Assembly (NCBI GenBank): GCA_012962595.1
Contig: DTXE01000154.1
Coordinates: 1 to 8,516 of the forward strand
Direction: 5' to 3'
Length of the DNA: 8,516 nucleotides
DNA from: Syntrophaceae bacterium
GTDB lineage: Bacteria; Desulfobacterota; DTXE01
Below, in pieces: positions 1-7,700 of the stretch. The position numbers and the translations under genes are program-made. Under the pieces are notes generated by a model. That model was not told the DNA's origin. It ran no database searches and was given only the letters and a program-made list of their open reading frames with translations. How positions within the stretch are numbered: the stretch's first letter is position 1; the number at the start of each line of letters is the position of its first letter.

Positions 1-85
1 CAAGTTTGGTTTCAAAATCTGCCATGGGAATCTTTCCTGAATTGAGATAATCTACCCACACATTGCTATCAGCCAGTAGAGCCAC
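1..85 (-). CDS. vapC: VapC-type PIN-domain toxin, N-terminal 28 residues (runs off left edge)
   Basis: Only the first 28 codons are inside the window. They read MALLADSNVWVDYL and onward, the usual opening of a PIN-domain ribonuclease: a hydrophobic strand, the first metal-binding Asp (D6) followed by S-N-V-W, then an acidic D12-Y-L. VapC toxins are Mg-dependent RNases, many of which cut tRNA or rRNA, and are silenced by the cognate VapB. The start is GTG at 85, supported by a strong GAGGAGG Shine-Dalgarno at 95-101 (9-base gap). The gene overlaps the end of vapB by 17 bases in another frame, which implies translational coupling. The downstream catalytic acidic residues lie outside the window, so an intact toxin cannot be confirmed. 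Confidence 0.85.
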   Translation of the reverse strand, partial: MALLADSNVWVDYLNSGKIPMADFETKL

Positions 86-293
86 TGCTTTCTGCCTCCT
101 CGGCGTGTCTTAGCCGCTCTAAATGACCTTTTTCAAAGCGTATCCTGCCTTTCATTTCAAGGAGTTTTTCCCTCTTCTTTCTCAACACATAATCTCTTAT
201 GGCCTCATTAATTGCCTCACTTCTATTTTTAAAATCGTTAACCGCCAGTAGTTCTTCTAAAAGACCATCGTCAATCACAATGGTAGTCCTCAT
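69..293 (-). CDS. vapB: VapB-type ribbon-helix-helix antitoxin
   Basis: This 74-residue protein has the classic VapB layout. Residues 1-8 (MRTTIVID) form the DNA-binding beta ribbon. Two helices follow at about 10-40, with the family-typical NRSEAINEAIRDYV. The charged tail (KKREKLLEMKGRIRFE, then an acidic end) is the usual toxin-wrapping segment. VapB neutralises VapC by occupying its active site, and the complex represses its own promoter. The ATG at 293 has a GGGAGG ribosome-binding site at 299-304 with a 5-base gap. It lies directly upstream of vapC and overlaps it, and a strong promoter and palindrome sit just before it. The RHH antitoxin family is clear; the VapB subfamily is inferred from the C-terminal pattern and the PIN partner. 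Confidence 0.9.
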   Translation of the reverse strand: MRTTIVIDDGLLEELLAVNDFKNRSEAINEAIRDYVLRKKREKLLEMKGRIRFEKGHLERLRHAEEAESSGSTG

Positions 294-310
294 GTATGCC
301 TCCCTTTTTC

Positions 311-323
311 ATACAATTTGTAT
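311..323 (-). promoter_or_regulatory. Operator-like palindrome of vapBC
   Basis: A perfect inverted repeat, ATACAA-N-TTGTAT, lies immediately downstream of the vapB -10 box and spans the expected transcription start. RHH antitoxins bind short palindromes placed like this, so it is a good candidate for VapB/VapBC autorepression. The symmetry is seen directly; the binding is inferred. Confidence 0.6.
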
Positions 324-324
324 T

Positions 325-353
325 ATTATAGTTATGAAAAATAGTGACGTCAA
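325..353 (-). promoter_or_regulatory. Sigma70-type promoter of vapBC
   Basis: On the minus strand, TTGACG (348-353) and a perfect TATAAT (325-330) are separated by exactly 17 bases. Transcription would start near 318, giving a leader of about 25 bases before vapB. This is the best consensus promoter in the window. Confidence 0.8.
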
Positions 354-373
354 GTGGTGTGTGCGAGGGAGGG

Positions 374-396
374 CTCTGAAAAGGATTTTTTCAGAG
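374..396 (-). terminator. Perfect 9-bp hairpin between the YkgJ-like gene and the vapBC promoter
   Basis: CTCTGAAAA (374-382) pairs perfectly with TTTTCAGAG (388-396) around a 5-base loop. It begins 5 bases beyond the stop of the upstream leftward gene and precedes the vapBC promoter, which is the right place to end that transcript. It lacks a following U-tract on either strand, so it is not a canonical intrinsic terminator. It could instead protect the mRNA 3' end. Confidence 0.45.
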
Positions 397-400
397 TTCT

Positions 401-958
401 CTATGCAGAAGTCACTTGCTTAACTCGCCATATCTTTGTGACATAATCCCACACGCTGGTATTTGGCGGTAATAACATATCAATTTTCTGTGAGAGTGTG
501 CTAACCATTCGTTCCAACCTTACAATGTTTTCCTCTTGAGTGTCAGGAAACCCCTTAAATATACTAACCGCCAATCTTTCTATTCCCTTTAGCTCTGAAC
601 CAAATTTAGGACCTAATCTATCAAAATACTCCTCTAAATCTTCGCATACGAATGTATTGCAAATAGGAGACCTATATTCTTTCAAAATACATCCATGTGG
701 AGATAGGTAACCACATCCTTGGGATGAAAACTTTGTATATTTTGCTGATCTCATTGCTAGAATATCTTGGCCTATTAGGTTAACATTAATTTCTGTAATG
801 CGGGAATCCTGGTCTTCGCAGCAGTTTGGTCCCTTCTTGGTCTTAACACAATGTCCTATGCAAACGGAAAGTGTATAGTTATCAAAAAAATTTCTCAAGA
901 CTCGCTCCGTTTTTAAATATTGATCAATGAGTAATGACTTATTTATTTCTCCCGTCAT
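401..958 (-). CDS. YkgJ-like cysteine-rich (CxxCxxCC family) putative metal-binding protein
   Basis: From the chosen start this is 185 residues with eight cysteines between residues 33 and 105: C33, C37, the pair C46-C47, C82, C90, C100 and C105. The stretch GCGYLSPHGCILKEYRSPIC matches the C-x-L-x(3)-GC-x-L-x(3)-R-x(2)-C pattern of the YkgJ/PF03692 proteins, thought to chelate zinc or iron; their function is not established. The rest is helical with no membrane segment. The longest frame begins at 1015, but that ATG has no ribosome-binding site and lies upstream of a TATAAT-like box at 999-1004. The ATG at 958 has AAGGTGG 6 bases upstream, so I prefer it. The gene stands alone and looks more AT-rich than its neighbours. 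The domain call is moderate and the function unknown. Confidence 0.6.
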   Translation of the reverse strand: MTGEINKSLLIDQYLKTERVLRNFFDNYTLSVCIGHCVKTKKGPNCCEDQDSRITEINVNLIGQDILAMRSAKYTKFSSQGCGYLSPHGCILKEYRSPICNTFVCEDLEEYFDRLGPKFGSELKGIERLAVSIFKGFPDTQEENIVRLERMVSTLSQKIDMLLPPNTSVWDYVTKIWRVKQVTSA

Positions 959-1010
959 ATTTAACCACCTTGAAGGCAGTCTGTTATATTTACGAAAAAT
1001 TATATTAAAT

Positions 1011-1103
1011 GTCATTAGTCAATGGTCATTTGTCACTGGATTTGGCTGTTGACGGTTCGCTATTAGCAAAGAGCAAATTAAATATGACTGATGACTAATG
1101 ACC
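1011..1103. repeat. Degenerate heptanucleotide (7-bp-period) repeat tract
   Basis: The word GTCA recurs at 1011, 1018, 1025 and 1032, exactly 7 bases apart. Its complement TGAC recurs at 1085, 1092 and 1099, again 7 apart. Between them AGCA recurs at 1065 and 1072, in a stretch where GC-starting heptads can be traced at 1045, 1059, 1066 and 1073. The outer blocks (1011-1029 and 1084-1102) are also inverted relative to each other, matching at 16 of 19 positions. This resembles the short tandemly repeated repetitive (STRR) heptamers known from cyanobacterial intergenic DNA, though this organism is probably not a cyanobacterium. Confidence 0.7.
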
Positions 1104-1166
1104 TTGCCTATAGCATGATTTTAGAGGGTTTTCCAGTTGATATTTGCTCCGGTAATACCTAATGCA

Positions 1167-1196
1167 TTAACTCCAGGATTGTGGTATATCTAAAAT
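1167..1196 (+). promoter_or_regulatory. Possible mdh promoter
   Basis: TTAACT (1167-1172) and TAAAAT (1191-1196) are 18 bases apart, matching the sigma70 consensus at 4/6 and 5/6. The 10-base palindrome TAATGCATTA (1160-1169) overlaps the -35. A TTGACA at 1204-1209 is a second possible -35, but its -10 would be poor. The assignment is weak. Confidence 0.35.
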
Positions 1197-1275
1197 ATCC
1201 CCATTGACAAGTTGACCGTTTACAGAGTAAGAAATCAGAAGTCCACCACATGCTAAGTTCTTAGGAGATCTTACC

Positions 1276-2205
1276 ATGAAGAGAAACAAAATTACCATAG
1301 TTGGAGCAGGTTATGTTGGTGCCACTTGTGCCCATTGGGCCGCTACCAAAGAATTGGGCGACATTGTCCTAGTGGATGTTATTGAAGGGGTAGCCATGGG
1401 TAAGAGCTTTGACTTAATGGAATCATCGCCTGTGGAGGGATTTGCCTTCCATATCATAGGCACTACCAATTACGAACACACCCAGGATTCCAACGTAGTC
1501 ATCATCTGTGCTGGTTTACCACGAAAACCTGGCATGAGTAGAGATGATTTACTTGCCAAAAACACTCAGATTGTAAAATCGGTTACTGAGCAGATTGCAA
1601 AATATTCTCCGAACTCATATATGATAGTAGTATCAAATCCTGTGGATGCTATGACCTATGTGACTTGGAAGGTGAGTGGCTTTCCTACTAATCGCATTAT
1701 GGGTATGGCTGGCATTTTGGATGCCGCCAGATTCAGAACCTTTGTTGCCAAGGAGCTGGATGTGTCGGTGGAAGATGTCCAGGCCCTTGTCCTTGGTGGT
1801 CACGGAGATACCATGGTCCCATTAGCCAGATACTGTACAGTGGCAGGTATCCCCATAAGCTACTTTTTATCCACTGAAAGAATCCAGGCCATAATTAATA
1901 ACACCAGAAAACGTGGTGGCCAGATTGTAGATCTACTTAAGACCGGAAGTGCATTTTATGCCCCCTCGGCTTCAGCGGTGCAAATGGCTGAGTCTATAAT
2001 TAAAGATAAAAAGAGAATACTCTCATGTTCTGCCTATCTTAACGGTGAATACGGAGTTAAAGGATATTTTATTGGTGTACCGGTAAAGATCGGTGGCAGT
2101 GGAGTTGAAAAGGTAATAGAGATAAATTTGACCGCAGAAGAGCAAGAGCAATTCAATAAGTCAGTTAAGGCGGTGAAGGATTTGGTAAGTCGTATTACAC
2201 TCTGA
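1276..2205 (+). CDS. mdh: Malate dehydrogenase (LDH-like, NAD-dependent)
   Basis: The product is 309 residues, the normal length for the LDH-like malate dehydrogenases. It interconverts malate and oxaloacetate with NAD in the cytoplasm (TCA cycle or its reductive branch). The Rossmann motif GAGYVG is at 10-15, and D34 at the end of the second strand predicts NAD rather than NADP preference. The substrate loop LPRKPGMSR has R83, the arginine that marks malate over lactate specificity, and R89. N121 is in VSNPVD. D149 and R152 (LDAARFR) and the catalytic H176 in GGHGD complete the site. The ATG has AGGAG 8 bases upstream. It is the first gene of a likely rightward mdh-purC-nuclease transcript; the 88-base gap to purC carries repeats, so co-transcription is only probable. 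Confidence 0.96.
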   Translation: MKRNKITIVGAGYVGATCAHWAATKELGDIVLVDVIEGVAMGKSFDLMESSPVEGFAFHIIGTTNYEHTQDSNVVIICAGLPRKPGMSRDDLLAKNTQIVKSVTEQIAKYSPNSYMIVVSNPVDAMTYVTWKVSGFPTNRIMGMAGILDAARFRTFVAKELDVSVEDVQALVLGGHGDTMVPLARYCTVAGIPISYFLSTERIQAIINNTRKRGGQIVDLLKTGSAFYAPSASAVQMAESIIKDKKRILSCSAYLNGEYGVKGYFIGVPVKIGGSGVEKVIEINLTAEEQEQFNKSVKAVKDLVSRITL

Positions 2206-2213
2206 TGAGGTCT

Positions 2214-2280
2214 AGAGCATAGAGTTAAAACCCTCCGCCTTCTGCACTTAGCTGTTATAGCTCTTTGCTCTTCGCTGTTT
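2214..2280. repeat. Heptad repeat and imperfect inverted repeat between mdh and purC
   Basis: Seven-base units beginning with GC start at 2237, 2244 and 2251 and, after a 2-base slip, at 2260, 2267 and 2274. AGAG also recurs at 2214 and 2221. The ends form an imperfect hairpin: 2214-2231 and 2254-2271 are complementary at 15 of 18 positions around a 22-base loop. There is no T-run, so it is unlikely to be a strong terminator. It occupies nearly the whole mdh-purC gap up to the purC ribosome-binding site. Confidence 0.65.
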
Positions 2281-2293
2281 CCTGGAGGGAATC

Positions 2294-3178
2294 ATGCAAG
2301 ATAAACCGCTGATGGAGACAAGTTTCTCTGATTTAAAGTTAGTTAATCGAGGTAAGGTGCGGGACATTTATGACCTTGGTGAACATCTTCTGATTGTAGC
2401 CACTGATAGAATTTCTGCCTTTGATGTAGTTATGCCGAACCCTATTCCAGATAAGGGAAGGATATTGACACAACTCTCTAAGTTTTGGTTTAGACAGATG
2501 GAATCTATAGTTGCTCATCATTTGGTATCTACCGAGGTAGATGATTATCCTAAATCTTGTCATAAATATCGCCAATACCTTGAGGAAAGGAGCATGCTGG
2601 TTAGAAAGGCCAAACCTTTACCTGTGGAATGCATAGTAAGGGGATATCTTTCAGGATCAGGGTGGCAGGACTACAAAAGAGAAGGAAAGATTTGTGGGAT
2701 AAGGTTGCCTAAGGGCATGGTTGAATCTGCTAAACTAGACCAACCCATCTTCACTCCTTCAACCAAAGCGGAAAAGGGAATCCATGATGAAAATATTGAT
2801 TATGAGACATTCCAGAAGATAGTGGGTGAAAAACTAGCTGCTCATATCTGTAATATAAGCCTGATGATATATAGAAAAGCTCTGGATATAGCAGACAATA
2901 ATGGAATAATTATAGCTGATACCAAATTAGAATTTGGGCTATGTGATGGGCAATTACTTTTGATTGACGAATTATTAACCCCCGACTCCTCGCGTTTTTG
3001 GCCCAAAGATCATTACAAGCCCGGTGGTCCGCAGAAGAGTTTTGATAAGCAATTTCTGCGTGACTACCTAATTTCCATTGACTGGAATAGGAAACCCCCT
3101 GCCCCCGAAATTCCTCAGGAAATCATTAACAAAACCAGAGATAGATATCTAGAGGCCCTTAAAAGGCTAGTGAGCTAA
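2294..3178 (+). CDS. purC: Phosphoribosylaminoimidazole-succinocarboxamide (SAICAR) synthase
   Basis: The enzyme joins CAIR and L-aspartate using ATP to make SAICAR, a late step of de novo purine synthesis in the cytoplasm. At 294 residues it is the longer, yeast Ade1-like form rather than the form of about 240 residues in E. coli. Visible motifs are GKVRDIYD (20-27), ATDRISAFD (36-44), [14 protein letters not shown] (111-124), the [15 protein letters not shown] block (154-168), and the C-terminal signature [14 protein letters not shown] (223-236). Start ATG 2294 has GGAGG at 2284-2288, 5 bases upstream; an internal ATG at residue 7 is less well placed. The nuclease gene follows after 9 bases, so they are probably co-transcribed. 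The nuclease has no obvious link to purine synthesis. Confidence 0.97.
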   Translation: MQDKPLMETSFSDLKLVNRGKVRDIYDLGEHLLIVATDRISAFDVVMPNPIPDKGRILTQLSKFWFRQMESIVAHHLVSTEVDDYPKSCHKYRQYLEERSMLVRKAKPLPVECIVRGYLSGSGWQDYKREGKICGIRLPKGMVESAKLDQPIFTPSTKAEKGIHDENIDYETFQKIVGEKLAAHICNISLMIYRKALDIADNNGIIIADTKLEFGLCDGQLLLIDELLTPDSSRFWPKDHYKPGGPQKSFDKQFLRDYLISIDWNRKPPAPEIPQEIINKTRDRYLEALKRLVS

Positions 3179-3187
3179 GGTATCACC

Positions 3188-3859
3188 ATGGCAGAAGAGC
3201 AAAGAAAAATTCTAAACTCTTTACTCTTCTCTCTAAGCTCTAAACCAAAAATATGGCTGTGGGCATTTCTGACGGTCTTAATATCATGTGGGGTTGTATC
3301 CTCTCAAACATTTAAAGTCAGTTTTGTAATTGATGGAGATACCATTGTCCTTTCTAATGGAGAGCATGTGAGGTACATTGGAATAAATGCACCGGAGATT
3401 GCCCATGAAGATAAGCCGGCTGAATACTACGGAGAAGAGGCCTATAGATTTAACCAGGAACTCGCAGAGAATAAATGGGTAAGGTTAGAGTATGATATTG
3501 AGAAAAGAGACCACTACGGCAGATTGCTGGCCTATGTCTTCACACTCGATGGAACATTTCTGAATGGCGAACTGGTTAAATATGGTTATGCTTATGTATT
3601 ATCAAAACCCCCAAATTTAAAATATGATGGGCTACTCCTTAAGCTTCAGCAAGATGCCATAAAGGAAAAGAGAGGACTCTGGGCAAGAAAGGTAACAGAA
3701 TCTGAACCATTTTATATTGGTAATAGAAGAACTAAACGATTCCATAGGCCCCAGTGTCCTTATGGTCAACGCATAGCACCTCGTAACCACATAATCCTTA
3801 AGGATAAAAAGGAGGCATTTGAAGCAGGTTACAGCCCATGCAAGCGGTGTAGGCCTTAG
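3188..3859 (+). CDS. Thermonuclease (SNase-like) with C-terminal Ada-like Cys motif, membrane-anchored or secreted
   Basis: The protein has 223 residues. A basic N-terminus and a hydrophobic stretch at about 22-38 (WLWAFLTVLISCGVV) act as a signal or anchor, so the enzyme should work outside the cytoplasm. The SNase domain spans about 42-168. VIDGDT (47-52) carries metal-site Asp D49; R62, E70 and R112 (DHYGR) match catalytic R35, E43 and R87 of staphylococcal nuclease. N67 replaces the calcium-ligand Asp40, a change I believe occurs in some family members. Residues 176-223 (YIGNRRTKRFHRPQC, then GYSPCKRCRP) resemble the Ada-type zinc-binding module, with C190, C218 and C221 as visible Cys ligands. 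Its start is 9 bases after purC and an AAGG overlapping the purC stop may serve as the ribosome-binding site. Function is presumably extracellular or periplasmic nucleic acid cleavage. Confidence 0.88.
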   Translation: MAEEQRKILNSLLFSLSSKPKIWLWAFLTVLISCGVVSSQTFKVSFVIDGDTIVLSNGEHVRYIGINAPEIAHEDKPAEYYGEEAYRFNQELAENKWVRLEYDIEKRDHYGRLLAYVFTLDGTFLNGELVKYGYAYVLSKPPNLKYDGLLLKLQQDAIKEKRGLWARKVTESEPFYIGNRRTKRFHRPQCPYGQRIAPRNHIILKDKKEAFEAGYSPCKRCRP

Positions 3860-3862
3860 TAT

Positions 3863-5261
<1,399 letters not shown>

Positions 5262-5299
5262 CAGGCTGTGAATCGGCGCCATTTGGCATCCTGATAAAA

Positions 5300-5329
5300 T
5301 TGATGACAGGATAGATAGAGATGTATTAT
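5300..5329 (+). promoter_or_regulatory. Promoter of the cyclo-ligase gene, giving a near-leaderless mRNA
   Basis: TTGATG (5300-5305) and TATTAT (5324-5329) are 18 bases apart. The start point expected about 7 bases downstream falls near 5336, at most a few bases before the ATG at 5341. There is no Shine-Dalgarno in that space, which fits a leaderless transcript. Confidence 0.45.
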
Positions 5330-5340
5330 AACTACGCTAA

Positions 5341-5949
5341 ATGGATTTTAGGCCAGAAAAGGATAGGCTGCGGACAAAAATCCTTCAAAAAAGGGATGCT
5401 TTATTAACGGAGGCAATCGAAGAAAAGAGTAAAGCGATTGCCTCTAGGCTTTTTGCATTACCCAGTTTTAAAAGGTCTAGTGTAGTGATGTTTTACGTCT
5501 CATTCAAAAGTGAAGTCAAAACCCATGAAATGATTAAAAGGGCCTTAAACATAGGCAAAAGGGTAGCGGTGCCATTTACAGATACAGCTCATCATAGATT
5601 AATTCCTTCCGAAGTAAAGGACATGGATAAAGAACTCTTTCCCAATACCTTGGGTATTCCTGAGCCGCTCAGGGAACACATAAGGCCTGTGGAGATCTCA
5701 AGTATCGATCTAATCATAGTCCCAGGTAGTATTTTTGATTATAGAGGAGGTCGAGCGGGATATGGATATGGATACTATGACCGCTTTTTAAGGCAAATTG
5801 AATATTACACCGAACGTGCGGCATTGGCCTTTGAATTGCAGGTTGTGGATAAGGTTCCTATGGAGCCTAGCGATGAGTATGTAGATTTCATTATTACCGA
5901 GAATAGAATCATTCATTGTAAATACCTAAGAAGGGAAAAAGGCACATAA
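5341..5949 (+). CDS. 5-formyltetrahydrofolate cyclo-ligase (MTHFS / YgfA family)
   Basis: The enzyme uses ATP to convert 5-formyl-THF (folinate) to 5,10-methenyl-THF, returning it to the one-carbon pool. At 202 residues it has typical length. The N-terminal helix carries KILQKRDAL (13-21). YVSFKSEVKTHEMI (52-65) and KRVAVP (73-78) form the central sheet and folate region, LGIPEP is at 104-109, and the signature from VPGSIFD (127-133) to GYGYGYYDRFL (140-150) forms the nucleotide-binding end. An in-frame TAA lies directly before the ATG at 5341, so the start cannot lie upstream. No Shine-Dalgarno is visible. In E. coli the homologue adjoins 6S RNA; I see no 6S-like structure here. Its last 24 bases overlap the end of the K+ channel gene on the other strand. 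Confidence 0.93.
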   Translation: MDFRPEKDRLRTKILQKRDALLTEAIEEKSKAIASRLFALPSFKRSSVVMFYVSFKSEVKTHEMIKRALNIGKRVAVPFTDTAHHRLIPSEVKDMDKELFPNTLGIPEPLREHIRPVEISSIDLIIVPGSIFDYRGGRAGYGYGYYDRFLRQIEYYTERAALAFELQVVDKVPMEPSDEYVDFIITENRIIHCKYLRREKGT

Positions 5950-6933
5950 CTCCTGTAATTTCTTTAGACTTTGAATATCACCCAACACAATTAAGGTATC
6001 CCTGCTCATAATTTTAGTTTGGGCCGAGGGATTAAAGATCATCTTATCAGGAAATCTCTTAATGGCGATAACAATGATGGCTAAGTTCTGTCTAATTCCT
6101 GATTCTTGCAATGTCACATCTATAAGACTTGAACCTTCACCCACCGGTATCTCCTCCATCCGGAATTCTAGACTTCGGCCATGGACAGCTAACTCCATAA
6201 AATCATACACCGTGGGGCGGAGGATGGCCTGAGCTATTTTTCTGGCACCAGTGGAATGTGGGGATACCACCCTATTTGCGCCCGCCTTAAGGAGTTTTCT
6301 ATCGCTGCCCTCTTCGCCTGCCCTAGCTGTAATGGAGATATGGGGGTTAAGGTCTCTGGCTGTCAGGGTAACAAATACATTGTCCGCATCAGAACCCAAT
6401 ACAGAAATCAGACCCTTAGCCCTTTCTACCCCCGCCTTAATGAGAACATTTTCATCGGTAGCCTCACCATGTAGGTATAAATAACCACGTTCCTCCACTC
6501 TTTGAATCCTGGCAGGGTCCTTTTCAACGATGATAAATGTAATAGACTTGGATGCTAGTTCCTCGCATAGAGTGCTACCTATGCGACCATAACCACAAAT
6601 GATATAATGGTCTTTAAGTTGTTTGATTTTGTGTTCCAACTTTCTCCTCCCTAATACCTCCCTTAAACGGCCCTCCACCATTACTTGGGCAATACTGCCT
6701 GCCATATAGAGTATGATACCAACCCCTGCACCAATCAGAATCATGGTGAAAATTCTGCCGGAAGGCGTAGTTTCATGCACCTCGCCATAGCCCACGGTAG
6801 TCAGGGTAATGACTGTCATATAGAGGGAATCTAAAAATCCCCATCCTTCTATAAGCATATAGCCTAGGGCACCTATAAGAATTAGGGCTAACGCAAGGAC
6901 AGGTGCCATGAGGAATCTTTTAGGTCTATTCAT
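5926..6933 (-). CDS. MthK-like two-TM potassium channel with RCK (TrkA-N/TrkA-C) domains
   Basis: This 335-residue inner-membrane protein has TM1 at about 9-28, a pore helix with the K+ selectivity filter TTVGYGE (45-51), and TM2 at about 62-84. The cytoplasmic gating part follows: RCK-N begins at IICGYGRIGS (111-120), a Rossmann fold with an acidic residue ending strand 2 (E137 in VEKD), and TrkA-C covers about 252-335. In MthK-type channels an RCK ring opens the pore on binding Ca2+ or nucleotide; which ligand applies here is not visible. Its ATG overlaps the TGA of the zinc-ribbon gene as ATGA with no separate ribosome-binding site, so translation is probably coupled. Its 3' end overlaps the convergent cyclo-ligase gene by 24 bases. 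Confidence 0.93.
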   Translation of the reverse strand: MNRPKRFLMAPVLALALILIGALGYMLIEGWGFLDSLYMTVITLTTVGYGEVHETTPSGRIFTMILIGAGVGIILYMAGSIAQVMVEGRLREVLGRRKLEHKIKQLKDHYIICGYGRIGSTLCEELASKSITFIIVEKDPARIQRVEERGYLYLHGEATDENVLIKAGVERAKGLISVLGSDADNVFVTLTARDLNPHISITARAGEEGSDRKLLKAGANRVVSPHSTGARKIAQAILRPTVYDFMELAVHGRSLEFRMEEIPVGEGSSLIDVTLQESGIRQNLAIIVIAIKRFPDKMIFNPSAQTKIMSRDTLIVLGDIQSLKKLQELCAFFPS

Positions 6934-7616
6934 CTACTGATTTCTACTTCAGGCTGTGAACTCACCACCTCTATACTAAACTCAGAGGAATCCTGTGGAA
7001 GATTGTAGAAGGCAACCATAAATGGCACCGATTGTTTAGGTGCAATATTTATGTTTGAAGGTACGGTATCTCCTGAAAGCCTACTATCTATCTCTTGGGG
7101 GGAAAGGGTTTTAAGCTGGTGGCTGGAGAGAACGTTGCCACAAATAACCTCCTTCTCTATCAACTTCAAACCTTGCTCATTGAGTATCAGCCCCTTTACC
7201 TTAATAAAACTCCGTGGTTTATCATAACCATTGGTAGCCATGCCCTTCACCACAAATATCCTGCCTACTTTGGTATTTTTCTCGAAAAAGCCATCTACCT
7301 TTGAAAGTATTATCTTCCTATTACCAGGATCATAATTCCTGTATACCAAAGACTTGAAATACTCCATAGTATCAAATTTGCCTAAGTGGGATAGTGCGTA
7401 AAAACCAAGGCCCAATACCACAATGAGCATGCCCAAATAGATAGTCCTTGAACGCTTGATAGCCCTGTGCCTAATAGGGGGAGTTGATGGATTTCCAGGT
7501 CTTTCCACAAAAAAGAGATGTTTACACTTAGAGCACCTAATTCTAGAACCACCTTCTTTTATCTCAGAGGGATCAATTCTAAATTTGGTATGGCACATCT
7601 CACACTTGACAATCAC
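6930..7616 (-). CDS. MJ0042-type zinc-ribbon, single-TM protein with DUF3426-like domain
   Basis: This 228-residue protein has three parts. Residues 1-40 are a zinc ribbon of the MJ0042 family (C5-x2-C8 and C28-x2-C31, with the typical FRIDPSEI and IRCSKCKHLFFV). A basic linker leads to one membrane helix at about 59-77. The C-terminal domain, about 115-225, resembles DUF3426: FVVKGMATNGYDKPRSFIKVKG, then APKQSVPFMVAFYNLP, all beta-rich. The ribbon would sit in the cytoplasm and the DUF3426 part outside. The family's function is not established. It starts with GTG at 7616, with GGGAG 7 bases upstream. The translational overlap with the K+ channel suggests a shared role or shared regulation, which is inference. 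Confidence 0.88.
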   Translation of the reverse strand: MIVKCEMCHTKFRIDPSEIKEGGSRIRCSKCKHLFFVERPGNPSTPPIRHRAIKRSRTIYLGMLIVVLGLGFYALSHLGKFDTMEYFKSLVYRNYDPGNRKIILSKVDGFFEKNTKVGRIFVVKGMATNGYDKPRSFIKVKGLILNEQGLKLIEKEVICGNVLSSHQLKTLSPQEIDSRLSGDTVPSNINIAPKQSVPFMVAFYNLPQDSSEFSIEVVSSQPEVEISR

Positions 7617-7700
7617 AGTGATTCTCCCACCACATTCCCCTCTCTCAATCCCTTCAATCTTTGGGATTTATAAGGAGGGAGGTTGTAAAATAACCTTACT

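Larger units (their letters stand above)
959..1275. other. Intergenic gap before mdh
   Basis: This is a divergent gap between the YkgJ-like gene and mdh. It holds the heptad repeat tract at 1011-1103, a possible mdh promoter at 1167-1196, a TAATGCATTA palindrome at 1160-1169, and an AGGAG ribosome-binding site at 1263-1267, 8 bases before mdh. I see no RNA gene and no convincing small ORF. Confidence 0.6.

Noticed and set aside
959..1015. 19-residue N-terminal extension of the YkgJ-like gene
   Set aside because: No ribosome-binding site at 1015; the upstream end runs into the heptad repeat, and the ATG at 958 has AAGGTGG.
1121..1189. Minus-strand open stretch of 22 codons (contains GVNALGITGANINW) that looks protein-like
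   Set aside because: It is bounded by stops, has no start codon or ribosome-binding site, and I recognise no family; it may be a remnant of a gene end, but this is not supportable.
3860..3862. Terminator between the nuclease and serS genes
   Set aside because: Only 3 bases are available and no hairpin with a T-run is visible at the junction.
7617..7700. Weak hairpin (AGGTT/AACCT) and TATAAA-like box in the gap between hpt and the zinc-ribbon gene
   Set aside because: The stem is only 5 bp without a T-run and no acceptable -35 stands at the right distance, so neither a terminator nor a promoter can be claimed.
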